NCBI GenBank assembly: GCA_002471345.1
Contig: DKPS01000114.1
Coordinates: 32,475 to 96,474 of the forward strand
Reading direction: 5' to 3'
Source: Saprospiraceae bacterium UBA7328
Lineage (GTDB): Bacteria > Bacteroidota > Bacteroidia > Chitinophagales > Saprospiraceae
Length of the DNA stretch: 64,000 nucleotides
Positions 1 to 7,463 of the stretch are shown here, in pieces (within the stretch, counting starts at the first letter, position 1; each line of letters opens with the position of its first letter). Under the pieces are notes generated by a model that saw only the letters and a list, made by a program, of their open reading frames with translations, was not told where the DNA came from and made no database searches. A program made the translations under genes and the position numbers.

Positions 1-1
1 C

Positions 2-1483
2 ATAAAGCCACCGCCATTAGGTATAGTGATGAGAAATATTTTACTTGCAATAGAGTATTTATATGATCACCCATTACACCTATTCTTACTTGCTGGTCCT
101 GATTATTCTGAAGAGCTGGTAGCTGCTACTAATCCAGAATTGATACCAATAGCAGCACGGACAAAGTGCAAAAATAAAGACGTACATGGTTATGATACCA
201 TTTTGGATATCATGAAAGATCTAAATCCACTCAAAGGTCAGCTCTATCTAGAGGCACTTACCATGACAAGAGTGGCGAGAGAAGCATATGCACAAATAGG
301 GGGGAAATATCCTCACCCACAATCGGTTGTGCCAGGAGGAATATCTGTGACTGTTACAATGAGTACGCTGAATGAGGTGTATACGAGATTAGTAAAATTC
401 TTTGATTATGGTCAAAAGACCACAGGTATATGGGATGATGTATTTGATTTCTTCATCGAGCAAGATGAAAGGTATAATCAGTGTGGAGAGCGTCCAGCAA
501 CTATGGCAGATACAGGAGTATGGGATAGACCTGATTCTTATGATGGCACTTTTGAAAACTGTGATAAATGGGGCGAAGACAGGTGGTCCACACCTGGTGT
601 ACTAGTAGATGGCGAAGTGGTGACTACTAAATTGAGTGAGCTTAATGCTGGATTAGAAGAGTTTGTAGAGCATTCTTATTATGAAAAATGGGATGAGCAT
701 AAGTACAAAATAGATGCTAAAGGATATCCATTAAGTCCTAATCACCCTTGGAATAAAGATACTGTTCCTAAGCCTGGAAAACAAAGTTGGAGAGATAGAT
801 ACAGCTGGGATACTTGCCCTACATGGGATCGTATGCCAATGGAAGCAGGAGCATATTCTAGAATGTACATGACGGCAAAGGCGAATGTCGCTCCATCGAG
901 TCCTTATCTAGAAAATACAGGCTACAGCATGAAAATTAATGTGCCTAAGTATAACCTTCCAGAAAAACAACTAGAGTGGAAGATTCCTAAACATTGGAAT
1001 GCATTTGAAAGAAACAGAGCAAGAGCTTATTGCATACCATACTCTGCAATGGTGGCTCTAGAAAATTGGCAGCTGGCACAGCAATTAATCCGTAATGGAG
1101 AGACTGCTGTAAGCGTACCTTATGAGATTCCTAAGACGGGCACTCAGATTGGATTTGGAGCATGGGGAGCAGGTAGAGGATTTTTAACTCATCACCTTAT
1201 CGTGGAAAATGGTTTGATTAAGAACTACCAGATTATTACTCCTTCTACACTTAATGCTGCTCCACGGACGCCTTGGGGAGCTCTTGGACCGTATGAAGAG
1301 GCTGTAATGAACACTCCTGTTTTAGAAAAATTTAAGAAACCAGAAGATTATAAAGGAATAGATATATTGAGAGCGATCAGGAGTTTTGATCCATGTATGC
1401 CGTGTACTACACACATAATGGCAAAAGACACAGATCATGTGGTCACTCGTGAAGTAACAACATGTGCCTGTGGCATTGAATAA
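2..1483 (+). CDS. [NiFe]-hydrogenase large subunit, 5'-truncated by window edge
   Basis: Catalytic large subunit of an uptake [NiFe] hydrogenase, which oxidises H2 at a Ni-Fe(CN)2CO centre. The reading frame is open from base 2 and already inside conserved sequence (YLYDHPLHLFLLAGPDYSE), so the true start and the N-terminal RxCGxC nickel motif lie upstream; the GTG at 26 is not a real start. The C-terminal nickel motif DPCMPCTTH is present. Family knowledge predicts cleavage after its His by the maturation endopeptidase, removing a 22-residue tail (IMAKDTDHVV to CACGIE). The tail is unusual in carrying its own CxC pair. The next gene overlaps the end. Downstream Rieske-like and maturation genes suggest a respiratory uptake or high-affinity enzyme of the kind known in aerobic soil bacteria. 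The exact subgroup (1h or 1l are candidates) is inference. No small subunit is visible; it is probably upstream. Confidence 0.93.
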   Translation: MKPPPLGIVMRNILLAIEYLYDHPLHLFLLAGPDYSEELVAATNPELIPIAARTKCKNKDVHGYDTILDIMKDLNPLKGQLYLEALTMTRVAREAYAQIGGKYPHPQSVVPGGISVTVTMSTLNEVYTRLVKFFDYGQKTTGIWDDVFDFFIEQDERYNQCGERPATMADTGVWDRPDSYDGTFENCDKWGEDRWSTPGVLVDGEVVTTKLSELNAGLEEFVEHSYYEKWDEHKYKIDAKGYPLSPNHPWNKDTVPKPGKQSWRDRYSWDTCPTWDRMPMEAGAYSRMYMTAKANVAPSSPYLENTGYSMKINVPKYNLPEKQLEWKIPKHWNAFERNRARAYCIPYSAMVALENWQLAQQLIRNGETAVSVPYEIPKTGTQIGFGAWGAGRGFLTHHLIVENGLIKNYQIITPSTLNAAPRTPWGALGPYEEAVMNTPVLEKFKKPEDYKGIDILRAIRSFDPCMPCTTHIMAKDTDHVVTREVTTCACGIE

Positions 1484-2036
1484 AAAAACATTGATCGGAA
1501 CGGTGGGATATCACATTTTAGGTAACCACTCTATGCCTCCTATGCTTTTTCCACATTTGGAAGCACTCTCTCTACCTGATCATATCAAAGTAGATGAACT
1601 CAACTGGGGCCCTGTCGCCGTGGTGCAGATGTTTGAAGCTGAAGAGCCTTCATTTGAGAAAGTCATTATGTTATGCGCTATTGAGCGTGAAGGTCGAGAA
1701 ATAGGAGAAATTGATGTTTTCAAATGGAAAGGTGAATTACCGGATGAAGAGCAAATTCAAGCTTGTGTTGGTGATGCCGCTACAGGTGTAATCTCAGTAG
1801 AAAATCTATTAGTTATAGGTGAATATTTTAAGGTCTGGAAGGATGAGGTATATTTAGTGGATGTTGAACCAGGCCCAGAAGTAGCCGGAGAACAATGGAC
1901 GGAAGGAATGCAGAATGCTATTCCTGATATCATTTCAACTGTAAAAAGATTAGCCATCGAAGGAGTAGATGATCGGATGAGCCTTAAATTCCTTCAAGGA
2001 GATACTATATTTAATGAGGAAACTGTGCCTAATTAA
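1464..2036 (+). CDS. Degenerate hydrogenase maturation protease-like protein
   Basis: A protein of about 190 residues starting at GTG 1464 inside the end of the large-subunit gene (20-bp overlap); GTG 1470 or TTG 1476 are alternatives, and there is no ATG nearby in frame. By eye it aligns along its length with the canonical HyaD/HybD-type protease three genes downstream. Shared are the N-terminal beta-strand (LIGTVGYHILGN against ILIAGVGNELRQD), a central strand (VIMLCAIEREGREIG against LVLADAVDYKREPG) and a C-terminal helix (AIPDIISTVKRL against AIPEAIKELSKWL). The nickel-sensing acids of the family (D20 and D67 of the canonical protein) are replaced by His/Asn and Cys here. It is probably not a protease. 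A maturation chaperone or structural role within the hydrogenase operon is inference. Confidence 0.6.
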   Translation: MPVALNKKTLIGTVGYHILGNHSMPPMLFPHLEALSLPDHIKVDELNWGPVAVVQMFEAEEPSFEKVIMLCAIEREGREIGEIDVFKWKGELPDEEQIQACVGDAATGVISVENLLVIGEYFKVWKDEVYLVDVEPGPEVAGEQWTEGMQNAIPDIISTVKRLAIEGVDDRMSLKFLQGDTIFNEETVPN

Positions 2037-2045
2037 ATCTAGAAT

Positions 2046-2441
2046 ATGGTAGATGTAGAAAAATCAGCATTAAGAGCTCTATTTTGGAAAGATGAGATTT
2101 TACAAATTCTTTATTGGATGGATGGAGAAGGATTGGGAAGTGAAGTCCCTTTTGTTCAGGTGTTGTCTCTATTGAGTACGAATGAAAACAATCTACTTTA
2201 TCACGTTGATAAATTGGTAAAAGATGGGATCTTAGTTGCTAATACTTCTGAGATTTCAAGTGGCACGATGATTCAACTCTCCGAGGACATGAAACGTGAG
2301 GCAGGAAGAAGATTTTCAAAAGCCTTTCAAGGATATCAGAAAGCAGGACATGGCGAATGTGGGCCTGATTGTGAGTTTTGCTATGGGACAGATGGTAAAA
2401 AATTAGAGAATTGTGTGCACAATTGTGCAACTGCACATTAG
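2046..2441 (+). CDS. Winged-helix-like protein with C-terminal Cys cluster
   Basis: 131 residues, starting 9 bp after the previous stop and ending 6 bp before the Rieske-like gene, so clearly part of the hydrogenase operon. Residues about 8-85 look like a small winged-helix fold: helices around WKDEILQILYWMDG and FVQVLSLLSTNENNLLYHVDKLVKDG, followed by a beta-wing. The C-terminal tail holds five cysteines (105, 109, 112, 123, 127; spacing Cx3Cx2Cx10Cx3C) plus His 102, 125 and 131, a likely zinc or iron-sulfur site. I do not recognise a named family. It could be a redox- or metal-responsive regulator, or a structural or maturation component; the sequence alone does not decide. Confidence 0.72.
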   Translation: MVDVEKSALRALFWKDEILQILYWMDGEGLGSEVPFVQVLSLLSTNENNLLYHVDKLVKDGILVANTSEISSGTMIQLSEDMKREAGRRFSKAFQGYQKAGHGECGPDCEFCYGTDGKKLENCVHNCATAH

Positions 2442-2447
2442 AGGTAA

Positions 2448-3098
2448 ATGAAGCAAGTACTATTTAGTAATGAGGAGTTTAATGAAGCCTTAGAAAGGCT
2501 AAATAAGCTCATGCGAGATGCTGAAGAGATTTCTAATGTAGATCACAAAGTGCTACTTTATAATGTGCTCCAGTACTTTGATTCTATTCATAGAGAACCA
2601 CTTTCTAGGATAATGAGTGCTCTTGGTCATCATCCTGATTTGAAGAGGAATATTGTGCAGGATGAAACAGTGCAAAAGCTTTGTGCTTTATATGATCTTG
2701 AACTGGAATCTGCGCCTACTGAAAACTCAGGAACAATAGGCTTTATTCCTGTAGGTGATGTGGGTATGATGACACCTCGAAAACAAAAGGATTGGCTAGA
2801 ATTAGGGAACTATGAAGAATTAGAGAATTTGAAATTGTATCCTAAGAATTATGAAAAAGTAAACTTCATCATTTCTCGTGTTGGGTCGGATGTTTTCGCT
2901 GTACAAAATCAATGTGATGGTTCTGTACTGCCTATTGACAAAGGTACTCTAGAAGATCACGTCCTCATTTGTCCATGGCATGGATGCAAATATGATCTTA
3001 AGACAGGCAAAGAAATGAATGGTAGTGACAAAAGGTTAGAGACTTTTCCTGTGGAAATAGAGGATACTGGATTGCTTAAAGTAGAAATCGCTTATTGA
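2448..3098 (+). CDS. Rieske-like [2Fe-2S] protein of the hydrogenase operon
   Basis: 216 residues. Residues 1-100 are mostly helical with no recognised domain. Residues about 125-216 form a Rieske-type domain: the second box is intact (C175-P-W-H178, followed by GCKYDLKTGK), and the first box begins at C156 with the usual 16-residue spacer between boxes. The position that normally holds the first ligand His is Gly158 (C-D-G instead of C-x-H), so the cluster would have at most three canonical ligands unless Asp157 or another residue substitutes. Rieske-type proteins encoded with high-affinity hydrogenases (HucE and HhyE of mycobacteria) are proposed to relay electrons from the enzyme to the respiratory chain, and that is the likely role here. 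No signal peptide is seen, so it is presumably cytoplasmic. Confidence 0.82.
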   Translation: MKQVLFSNEEFNEALERLNKLMRDAEEISNVDHKVLLYNVLQYFDSIHREPLSRIMSALGHHPDLKRNIVQDETVQKLCALYDLELESAPTENSGTIGFIPVGDVGMMTPRKQKDWLELGNYEELENLKLYPKNYEKVNFIISRVGSDVFAVQNQCDGSVLPIDKGTLEDHVLICPWHGCKYDLKTGKEMNGSDKRLETFPVEIEDTGLLKVEIAY

Positions 3099-3105
3099 GT
3101 TTGAT

Positions 3106-3924
3106 ATGAAGAAGTGTTTGATTGGAATAGTCATGATTGCTTTCTTTCTTATTGGTTGTCAAAGCAAAGTGAGTGAGAAAACAGTGGAAGTGGTGAGTCC
3201 TTTGGATCGATTGCCTGATAATAAAGCAGGAGACGTGGTGAGAAAGGCCATTGCCTTTGCTGGTGGATGGGAAGCATGGGATAGCAAAGAGAATTTTTCA
3301 TTCTATAAAAAGATCACTCAACTGGATAGTAGTGGAGCAGTGAAAAGAGTAGTGAAGCAACTGCACCAGTATGACTTAGGAGATCATTTCAGAGCGAAAA
3401 TGACATGGTTGGTGGATGATGGCAACTTTGTGATTATTAACAATGGAAAAGAAGCTAAGAAGTATAAAGAAGGAGTAGAGCTTACTGATAAAAAGTCTAT
3501 GAATGAAGCATGGAATTCATCATATGGTTCTCACTATGTGATATCGATGCCTTATAAATTGACAGATCCAGGAGTGATTTTGACGTATGAGGGAATAGAT
3601 GAAAATGTACTAGATAAACCTGTGCATGCTCTCAAGGTAGAATATGCCAAAGATGCTGGAAGTACAGGAGGAATGCATTTATGGTATTACTATTTTGATA
3701 AGAATACTTATGATCTGGCAGGTAATTATCTGGATTATGGAGAAGGGCATTCAGTGACGACATATGAAGTATTCGAAGATGTAGAAGGGATGCGATTTCA
3801 CAACAGAAGATTTAGTTACAGCTCTAATGAGAATAAAGAAAGAGTATTGCTCAGAACGATATATGAAAATGAGGAAATGAAATTTGATCAAAATTTTGCA
3901 TCGAATACATTTTTACTGAAATGA
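3106..3924 (+). CDS. Lipoprotein, DUF6503-like, in hydrogenase operon
   Basis: 272 residues with a lipoprotein signal: a hydrophobic segment ending in the lipobox LIGC, with Cys18 as the acylation site. The mature part has a characteristic motif around residues 44-60 (AIAFAGGWEAWDSKENFSF), then mainly beta strands and a second motif MPYKLTDPGVILTYEG. The same two motifs occur in the proteins at 4610-5605 and 27686-28420, so the window holds three paralogues. The fold is probably LolA-like (half barrel), and the family matches what is called DUF6503 in Bacteroidota; both are inference from pattern. The stop overlaps the ATG of the maturation protease by 4 bp (ATGA), so the genes are translationally linked. 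Function unknown; the location ties it to the hydrogenase on the periplasmic or outer-membrane side. Confidence 0.8.
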   Translation: MKKCLIGIVMIAFFLIGCQSKVSEKTVEVVSPLDRLPDNKAGDVVRKAIAFAGGWEAWDSKENFSFYKKITQLDSSGAVKRVVKQLHQYDLGDHFRAKMTWLVDDGNFVIINNGKEAKKYKEGVELTDKKSMNEAWNSSYGSHYVISMPYKLTDPGVILTYEGIDENVLDKPVHALKVEYAKDAGSTGGMHLWYYYFDKNTYDLAGNYLDYGEGHSVTTYEVFEDVEGMRFHNRRFSYSSNENKERVLLRTIYENEEMKFDQNFASNTFLLK

Positions 3925-4436
3925 ATAAGACTGACAAAATATTGATAGCTGGAGTAGGCAATGAGTTGCGACAGGATGATGCTTTTGGTATTGAGTTCGT
4001 AAGAGCATGGGAGCGGGATATGCCTTCATTAGGGCGGATCAATACTATGGAGGTCGGTATTGCAGGGATTCACCTCGTGCAGGAGCTGCATACTGGTTAT
4101 GATATGTTGGTATTGGCTGATGCTGTGGATTACAAAAGAGAGCCAGGTACTATATCGATAGAAGAAGTGGAGAAGCTGAGTAGAGTAGAAGAGATGCCAT
4201 TGGATCAAAAGAGAGAGTTTTTAGCAGATATGCATTATACAAACCCGACAAGGGCTATGATGCTCGCTCAAGCTCTAAATGTATTACCTGAAAAAGTATA
4301 CATCATGGGATGCCAATCAGCTAAACATGATGACTTTGATATAGGGATGAGTGATGAAGTAACGGCAGCAATACCAGAAGCCATAAAGGAGCTCAGTAAA
4401 TGGCTAGAACTTGATTTAGAATTAGAAAAAGCATAG
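3921..4436 (+). CDS. Hydrogenase maturation endopeptidase (HyaD/HybD type)
   Basis: 171-residue nickel-dependent endopeptidase that removes the C-terminal tail of the large subunit after nickel insertion. The fold begins with LIAGVGNELRQDDAFG (residues 9-23). Alignment with E. coli HybD places the three nickel ligands at Asp20, Asp67 (LADAVD) and His105 (DMHYTNP), all present. It starts on the ATGA overlap with the upstream lipoprotein gene. This is the apparently active member of a pair; the relative at 1464-2036 has lost the ligands. Its substrate is most likely the large subunit at the start of this window. Confidence 0.92.
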   Translation: MNKTDKILIAGVGNELRQDDAFGIEFVRAWERDMPSLGRINTMEVGIAGIHLVQELHTGYDMLVLADAVDYKREPGTISIEEVEKLSRVEEMPLDQKREFLADMHYTNPTRAMMLAQALNVLPEKVYIMGCQSAKHDDFDIGMSDEVTAAIPEAIKELSKWLELDLELEKA

Positions 4437-4480
4437 GATAATGATCTTGTGCGAATCAATTGAATTATGTATAAAAAAGG

Positions 4481-4584
4481 AAGGCCATAGGTCTTCAATA
4501 TTGGTAGCCAAGGGCAACGCCCTTGAAATATAAATAAGCGATAAAGTGATTTGGCGGCATTTTTGGCAAAAATGATGACAAATC
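4481..4584 (+). repeat. Structured intergenic repeat, copy 1
   Basis: First of two copies (the other is at 5631-5735) of a roughly 105-bp element with three potential hairpins: AAGGCC-ATA-GGTCTT at 4481-4495, CAAGGGC-AAC-GCCCTTG at about 4509-4525, and a 17-nt stem at 4548-4584 with a 3-nt loop, two mismatches and one wobble. The hairpin parts are almost identical between copies, while the linker after the second hairpin has diverged. It lies about 25 bp upstream of the start at 4610. It could be a mobile REP-like element or a shared leader RNA. Confidence 0.75.
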
Positions 4585-4609
4585 GAGATCATAAACGAAA
4601 CATTAGATT

Positions 4610-5605
4610 ATGAAAAGCATAAAACAAAAAGCCCCTCAAACGAAGCCTCAACAGCAAGAGACTAAGGAAAAAATACCTTGGTCATTTGGTTTAGAGATCA
4701 AAGATCTCACTAATCCTATTACGCTGAGACGGATTAGATTAGTTCAGTTCAGTGTACTGTTTGCGGCACTTTCATTTGCCGGTTATTATGTATGGGAGAA
4801 CTATGTCCGTGCTCCATCAGGATTAGAACTAGTTATCGAAATGGTAGATGCTGCAGGAGGAACTGCTGCATGGAATGAAATCAAGTCAGGTCAGTTTACT
4901 AGAACACAAAAGGTATTTGATCAAGCAGGAGATAAGCTTTCTGAGCAAGTAGAAACATTCTATTTCAGAAAGACTGATGAAGGGTTGAAACTCATGGTGA
5001 AAGCTTTAGATAAGAATGGGAAAGAAGTCATAATCAGTGAAGACAAAGAAGGATTCTGGGCAACGAAAGATGCTCTTCCATCGGATCCTAAAAAGGAATC
5101 AGGAGATCTTGGAATGATGTGTGATTCTAAATTTTGCCAGCCAAGTTGTGCTTCTAAAATGGCTTTCTTTAGATTTTCAATGCCATTCAAATTGACAGAT
5201 TATGGTGTAAAACCAGATGTTAATAATGTTTCTGCTTTGGGTCTGTTAGATTGGAATCCTCTAGAAAACATAGATTTGGATAGTGAGCCATTAGTGCTGG
5301 ACGTTTCGTACATCCCTACAGTAGGAAGGGATAAATGGAGGTTTATGGTGAATCCAGAGACGAAATTGATCCACAAGGTGGAATATTACAACAAATCAGA
5401 CTTTGGGACTTATAGACCTGAAGAGATCTATTGGTCTGATCACAAAACAGTGGATGGCATCACGTTCAGTCACAAGTGGACAAGGTTCTGGGGCAATGGA
5501 AAGATTATGGATGAATATACCTATTCTGATGTTTCTCTTAAAAATCACGTCACTGAAGAGGACTTTGATCGACCAGAAGGATTTGATTGGGTAGTGGCTA
5601 AGTGA
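4610..5605 (+). CDS. Membrane-anchored DUF6503-like protein with Cys motif
   Basis: 331 residues. A basic, Gln/Lys-rich N-terminus (1-40) is followed by one transmembrane helix at about 44-62 (LVQFSVLFAALSFAGYYVW), and the rest should face the periplasm. The soluble part has the AAGGTAAWNEIKSGQF motif (residues 81-96) and MPFKLTDYGV (191-200) shared with the lipoproteins at 3106-3924 and 27686-28420. It adds a cysteine cluster C171-x4-C176-x3-C180 missing from the relatives, a possible metal or redox site. Length is greater than the relatives because of the cytoplasmic head and the insert. It is flanked on both sides by copies of the hairpin repeat, suggesting a separately transcribed or inserted unit within the hydrogenase island. 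Function unknown; an accessory role to the hydrogenase is inference. Confidence 0.75.
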   Translation: MKSIKQKAPQTKPQQQETKEKIPWSFGLEIKDLTNPITLRRIRLVQFSVLFAALSFAGYYVWENYVRAPSGLELVIEMVDAAGGTAAWNEIKSGQFTRTQKVFDQAGDKLSEQVETFYFRKTDEGLKLMVKALDKNGKEVIISEDKEGFWATKDALPSDPKKESGDLGMMCDSKFCQPSCASKMAFFRFSMPFKLTDYGVKPDVNNVSALGLLDWNPLENIDLDSEPLVLDVSYIPTVGRDKWRFMVNPETKLIHKVEYYNKSDFGTYRPEEIYWSDHKTVDGITFSHKWTRFWGNGKIMDEYTYSDVSLKNHVTEEDFDRPEGFDWVVAK

Positions 5606-5630
5606 TCATATTGTCAAGAATTAAAGGAGA

Positions 5631-5735
5631 AAGGCCATAGGTCTTTAATATAGGTAGTCAAGGGCAACGCCCTTGGTAAAAGGAAGAACGATAATATGAT
5701 TTGGCGGCATTTTTTAGTAAAAATGATGACAAATC
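5631..5735 (+). repeat. Structured intergenic repeat, copy 2
   Basis: Second copy of the element at 4481-4584, about 80 percent identical over the first 70 bases (14 differences counted) and nearly identical over the last hairpin. All three hairpins are kept: the large stem has the same 17-nt arms (5698-5714 and 5719-5735) with a changed loop (TAGT instead of GGC). It sits 43 bp upstream of the CooC-like start at 5779. An ATG-less extension of the downstream frame runs through it but is not coding. Confidence 0.75.
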
Positions 5736-5778
5736 AAAAACGGAGAAAGTTTGTGAAATTCGGGTCAAATACATTCTT

Positions 5779-6540
5779 ATGAAAATAGCAATAGCAGGAA
5801 AAGGAGGGGTTGGAAAAACAACCATCAGCGGTACAATATGCAGAGTACTTGCACAGCAAGGAGAGAAGGTTCTGGCCATAGATGGTGACCCTAACCCCAA
5901 TCTATCAGTCGTCCTAGGTATTGATAAAGACAAACCTCCACAAGTCTCTTTGAGTACTGATATTATCGAGAGAGTAGAAGAGGGAGAAAGCTGGAAGTTT
6001 CAAGTTAAAATGTCATTCGAAGAAATACTAGATACCTATGGTCAGGATGCCCCTGATAATGTGACATTACTAATAGTAGGCAAACCAGAACAAGCAGGCA
6101 CTGGATGTATGTGTGGTTCTCATACAGTGGTGAGAGAACTGATTCATTCTGCGCTTACCTCAGAATATAATGCTGCTATGGTTGTAGATACGGAAGCATC
6201 ATTAGAGCATATGAAAAGAGGAACATCTCAGCATGTGGACAGGATGTATACTGTATTAGAACCTTATTACAGATCACTTGAAGCTGCAGGAAGATTTGCC
6301 GATATGGCTAAAGACTTGGGTATTAAAGAAGTGGCAGCAATTGCTAATAAGGTTCGAACAGAAGAGGAAGCAGAAGCTATCAGAGAATATTGTGCAAAAA
6401 TAGATTTGCCTATAGCTGTGATGGTCCCTTATGATGAGAATATTACTGCTGCCGATTTAAAAGGCATTTCAATCATGGATTATGATGGGAAATCTGTAGC
6501 AGTAAAAGCCATAGAAGGATTTGTAAAGTCATTAAACTAA
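5779..6540 (+). CDS. CooC-type nickel-insertion ATPase (MinD/ParA family)
   Basis: 253 residues from ATG 5779, where the conserved MKIAIAGKGGVGKTT begins; the longer frame to 5701 would translate a repeat and is rejected. The deviant Walker A (GKGGVGKT, signature Lys8) and the following DGDPNPNL are typical of the MinD/NifH/CooC superfamily. A C110-M-C112 pair in the context GTGCMCGSH matches the CxC metal site by which CooC dimers bind nickel for carbon monoxide dehydrogenase. VVDTEASLEHMKRG corresponds to the Walker B region. No CO dehydrogenase is seen, and the gene lies 6 bp before hypC in a hydrogenase island lacking visible hypA and hypB, so it may deliver nickel to the hydrogenase instead. 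That substrate assignment is inference. Confidence 0.85.
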   Translation: MKIAIAGKGGVGKTTISGTICRVLAQQGEKVLAIDGDPNPNLSVVLGIDKDKPPQVSLSTDIIERVEEGESWKFQVKMSFEEILDTYGQDAPDNVTLLIVGKPEQAGTGCMCGSHTVVRELIHSALTSEYNAAMVVDTEASLEHMKRGTSQHVDRMYTVLEPYYRSLEAAGRFADMAKDLGIKEVAAIANKVRTEEEAEAIREYCAKIDLPIAVMVPYDENITAADLKGISIMDYDGKSVAVKAIEGFVKSLN

Positions 6541-6546
6541 AAAAGT

Positions 6547-6813
6547 ATGTGTCTTGCCATCCCAGGTAAAATATTAGCAATAGAAACTCCTGAAGAAAGC
6601 GTTTTCCTTATTGGGAAAGTATCCTTCAGCGGAGTGACTAAAAAAATCAATTTGAGTCTTGTTCCTGAAGCCAAAGTAGGAGATCATGTATTGGTGCATG
6701 TTGGTGTAGCAGTCAGTGTGATAGATGAAGAAGAAGCAGAGAAAACTTTGAATTTTCTGCAAGGGACTGGTGATTTGGATGAGTTGTTGGAGTTGGCTCC
6801 TCGGCCTGATTGA
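6547..6813 (+). CDS. hypC: Hydrogenase assembly chaperone HypC
   Basis: 88 residues beginning MCLAIPGKI, the hallmark HypC/HupF N-terminus. The essential Cys2 binds the Fe(CN)2CO moiety with HypD and transfers it to the large-subunit precursor. The OB-like beta barrel follows (VGDHVLVHVGVAVSVID) and then the usual helical tail (EEEAEKTLNFLQ). It lies 6 bp after the CooC-like gene and is the last gene on this strand in the island; the TetR gene on the other strand converges 9 bp later with no visible terminator between them. Confidence 0.95.
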   Translation: MCLAIPGKILAIETPEESVFLIGKVSFSGVTKKINLSLVPEAKVGDHVLVHVGVAVSVIDEEEAEKTLNFLQGTGDLDELLELAPRPD

Positions 6814-6822
6814 ATATAAGTT

Positions 6823-7461
6823 TCACACTACCAATCCCACATCCCTTAGCTGTGGCAAAATCAAAGCCTCATACTCCATCAAACCCAACTCTGTAAAATT
6901 AGGAAGGAGTTGATTCCATACTACAATCTTGAATTTTTCTTCATCTAATCCGTTTTTAGAAAGAACTTTCTTTTGTGTCATCCAGAAGGAGATAATCATC
7001 CATATGGCATGAGCTGTATGAACGTATTGTTCATCATGGATTTCTTTTCTAAAGATTCCCTTTTCTACATTTTCTAATGTCCACCTATGGATTTGACCTA
7101 TCATTTGATTGATATACTGAACCCTTTGTTGATGTATACTAGGGTAGCTCCGTTCTAATTCTACGACATCTAAGAAGTAAAAGGCGTATTTGTTAATCTT
7201 TGAATAATAATGAGAAAGCTGATTGTCAAAATCAATAAGAAATGGAAAGTGCTTTTCCTCATCCATTATAGGAGCGATCTCTGTGTCTATGACATTCGCA
7301 ACTGTACGCAGAAGATCTTCTTTAAATTTAAAATGATAAGCCAAGTTACCCACGCTAATGTTGGACGCATCTGCAATTTGCTGCAGCTTTACATTTGGGA
7401 TTCCCCTTTCATTAAATAAGAAAATTGCCTTTTCTAAAATTCTATTTTTTGTTTTTTTCAC
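6823..7461 (-). CDS. TetR-family regulator, downstream copy
   Basis: 212 residues from a GTG start at 7461. The N-terminal helix-turn-helix is typical of TetR/AcrR repressors (ILEKAIFLFNERGIPNVKLQQIADASNISVGNL, here split by the YHFKFKEDLL recognition end). The C-terminal ligand domain is about 150 residues and closely follows that of the neighbour at 7464-8108, for example AHAIWMIISFWMTQKK against AHSVWMIINFYLTKPV. The two genes are 2 bp apart and form an operon that is a tandem duplication. Placed between hypC and hypED, the pair most likely controls the hydrogenase island; the ligand is unknown. Confidence 0.88.
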   Translation of the reverse strand: MKKTKNRILEKAIFLFNERGIPNVKLQQIADASNISVGNLAYHFKFKEDLLRTVANVIDTEIAPIMDEEKHFPFLIDFDNQLSHYYSKINKYAFYFLDVVELERSYPSIHQQRVQYINQMIGQIHRWTLENVEKGIFRKEIHDEQYVHTAHAIWMIISFWMTQKKVLSKNGLDEEKFKIVVWNQLLPNFTELGLMEYEALILPQLRDVGLVV

Positions 7462-7463
7462 AA

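Noticed and set aside
5701..5778. N-terminal extension of the CooC-like frame
   Set aside because: It translates the end of an intergenic repeat that is also found non-coding at 4551-4584. The conserved protein starts at 5779.
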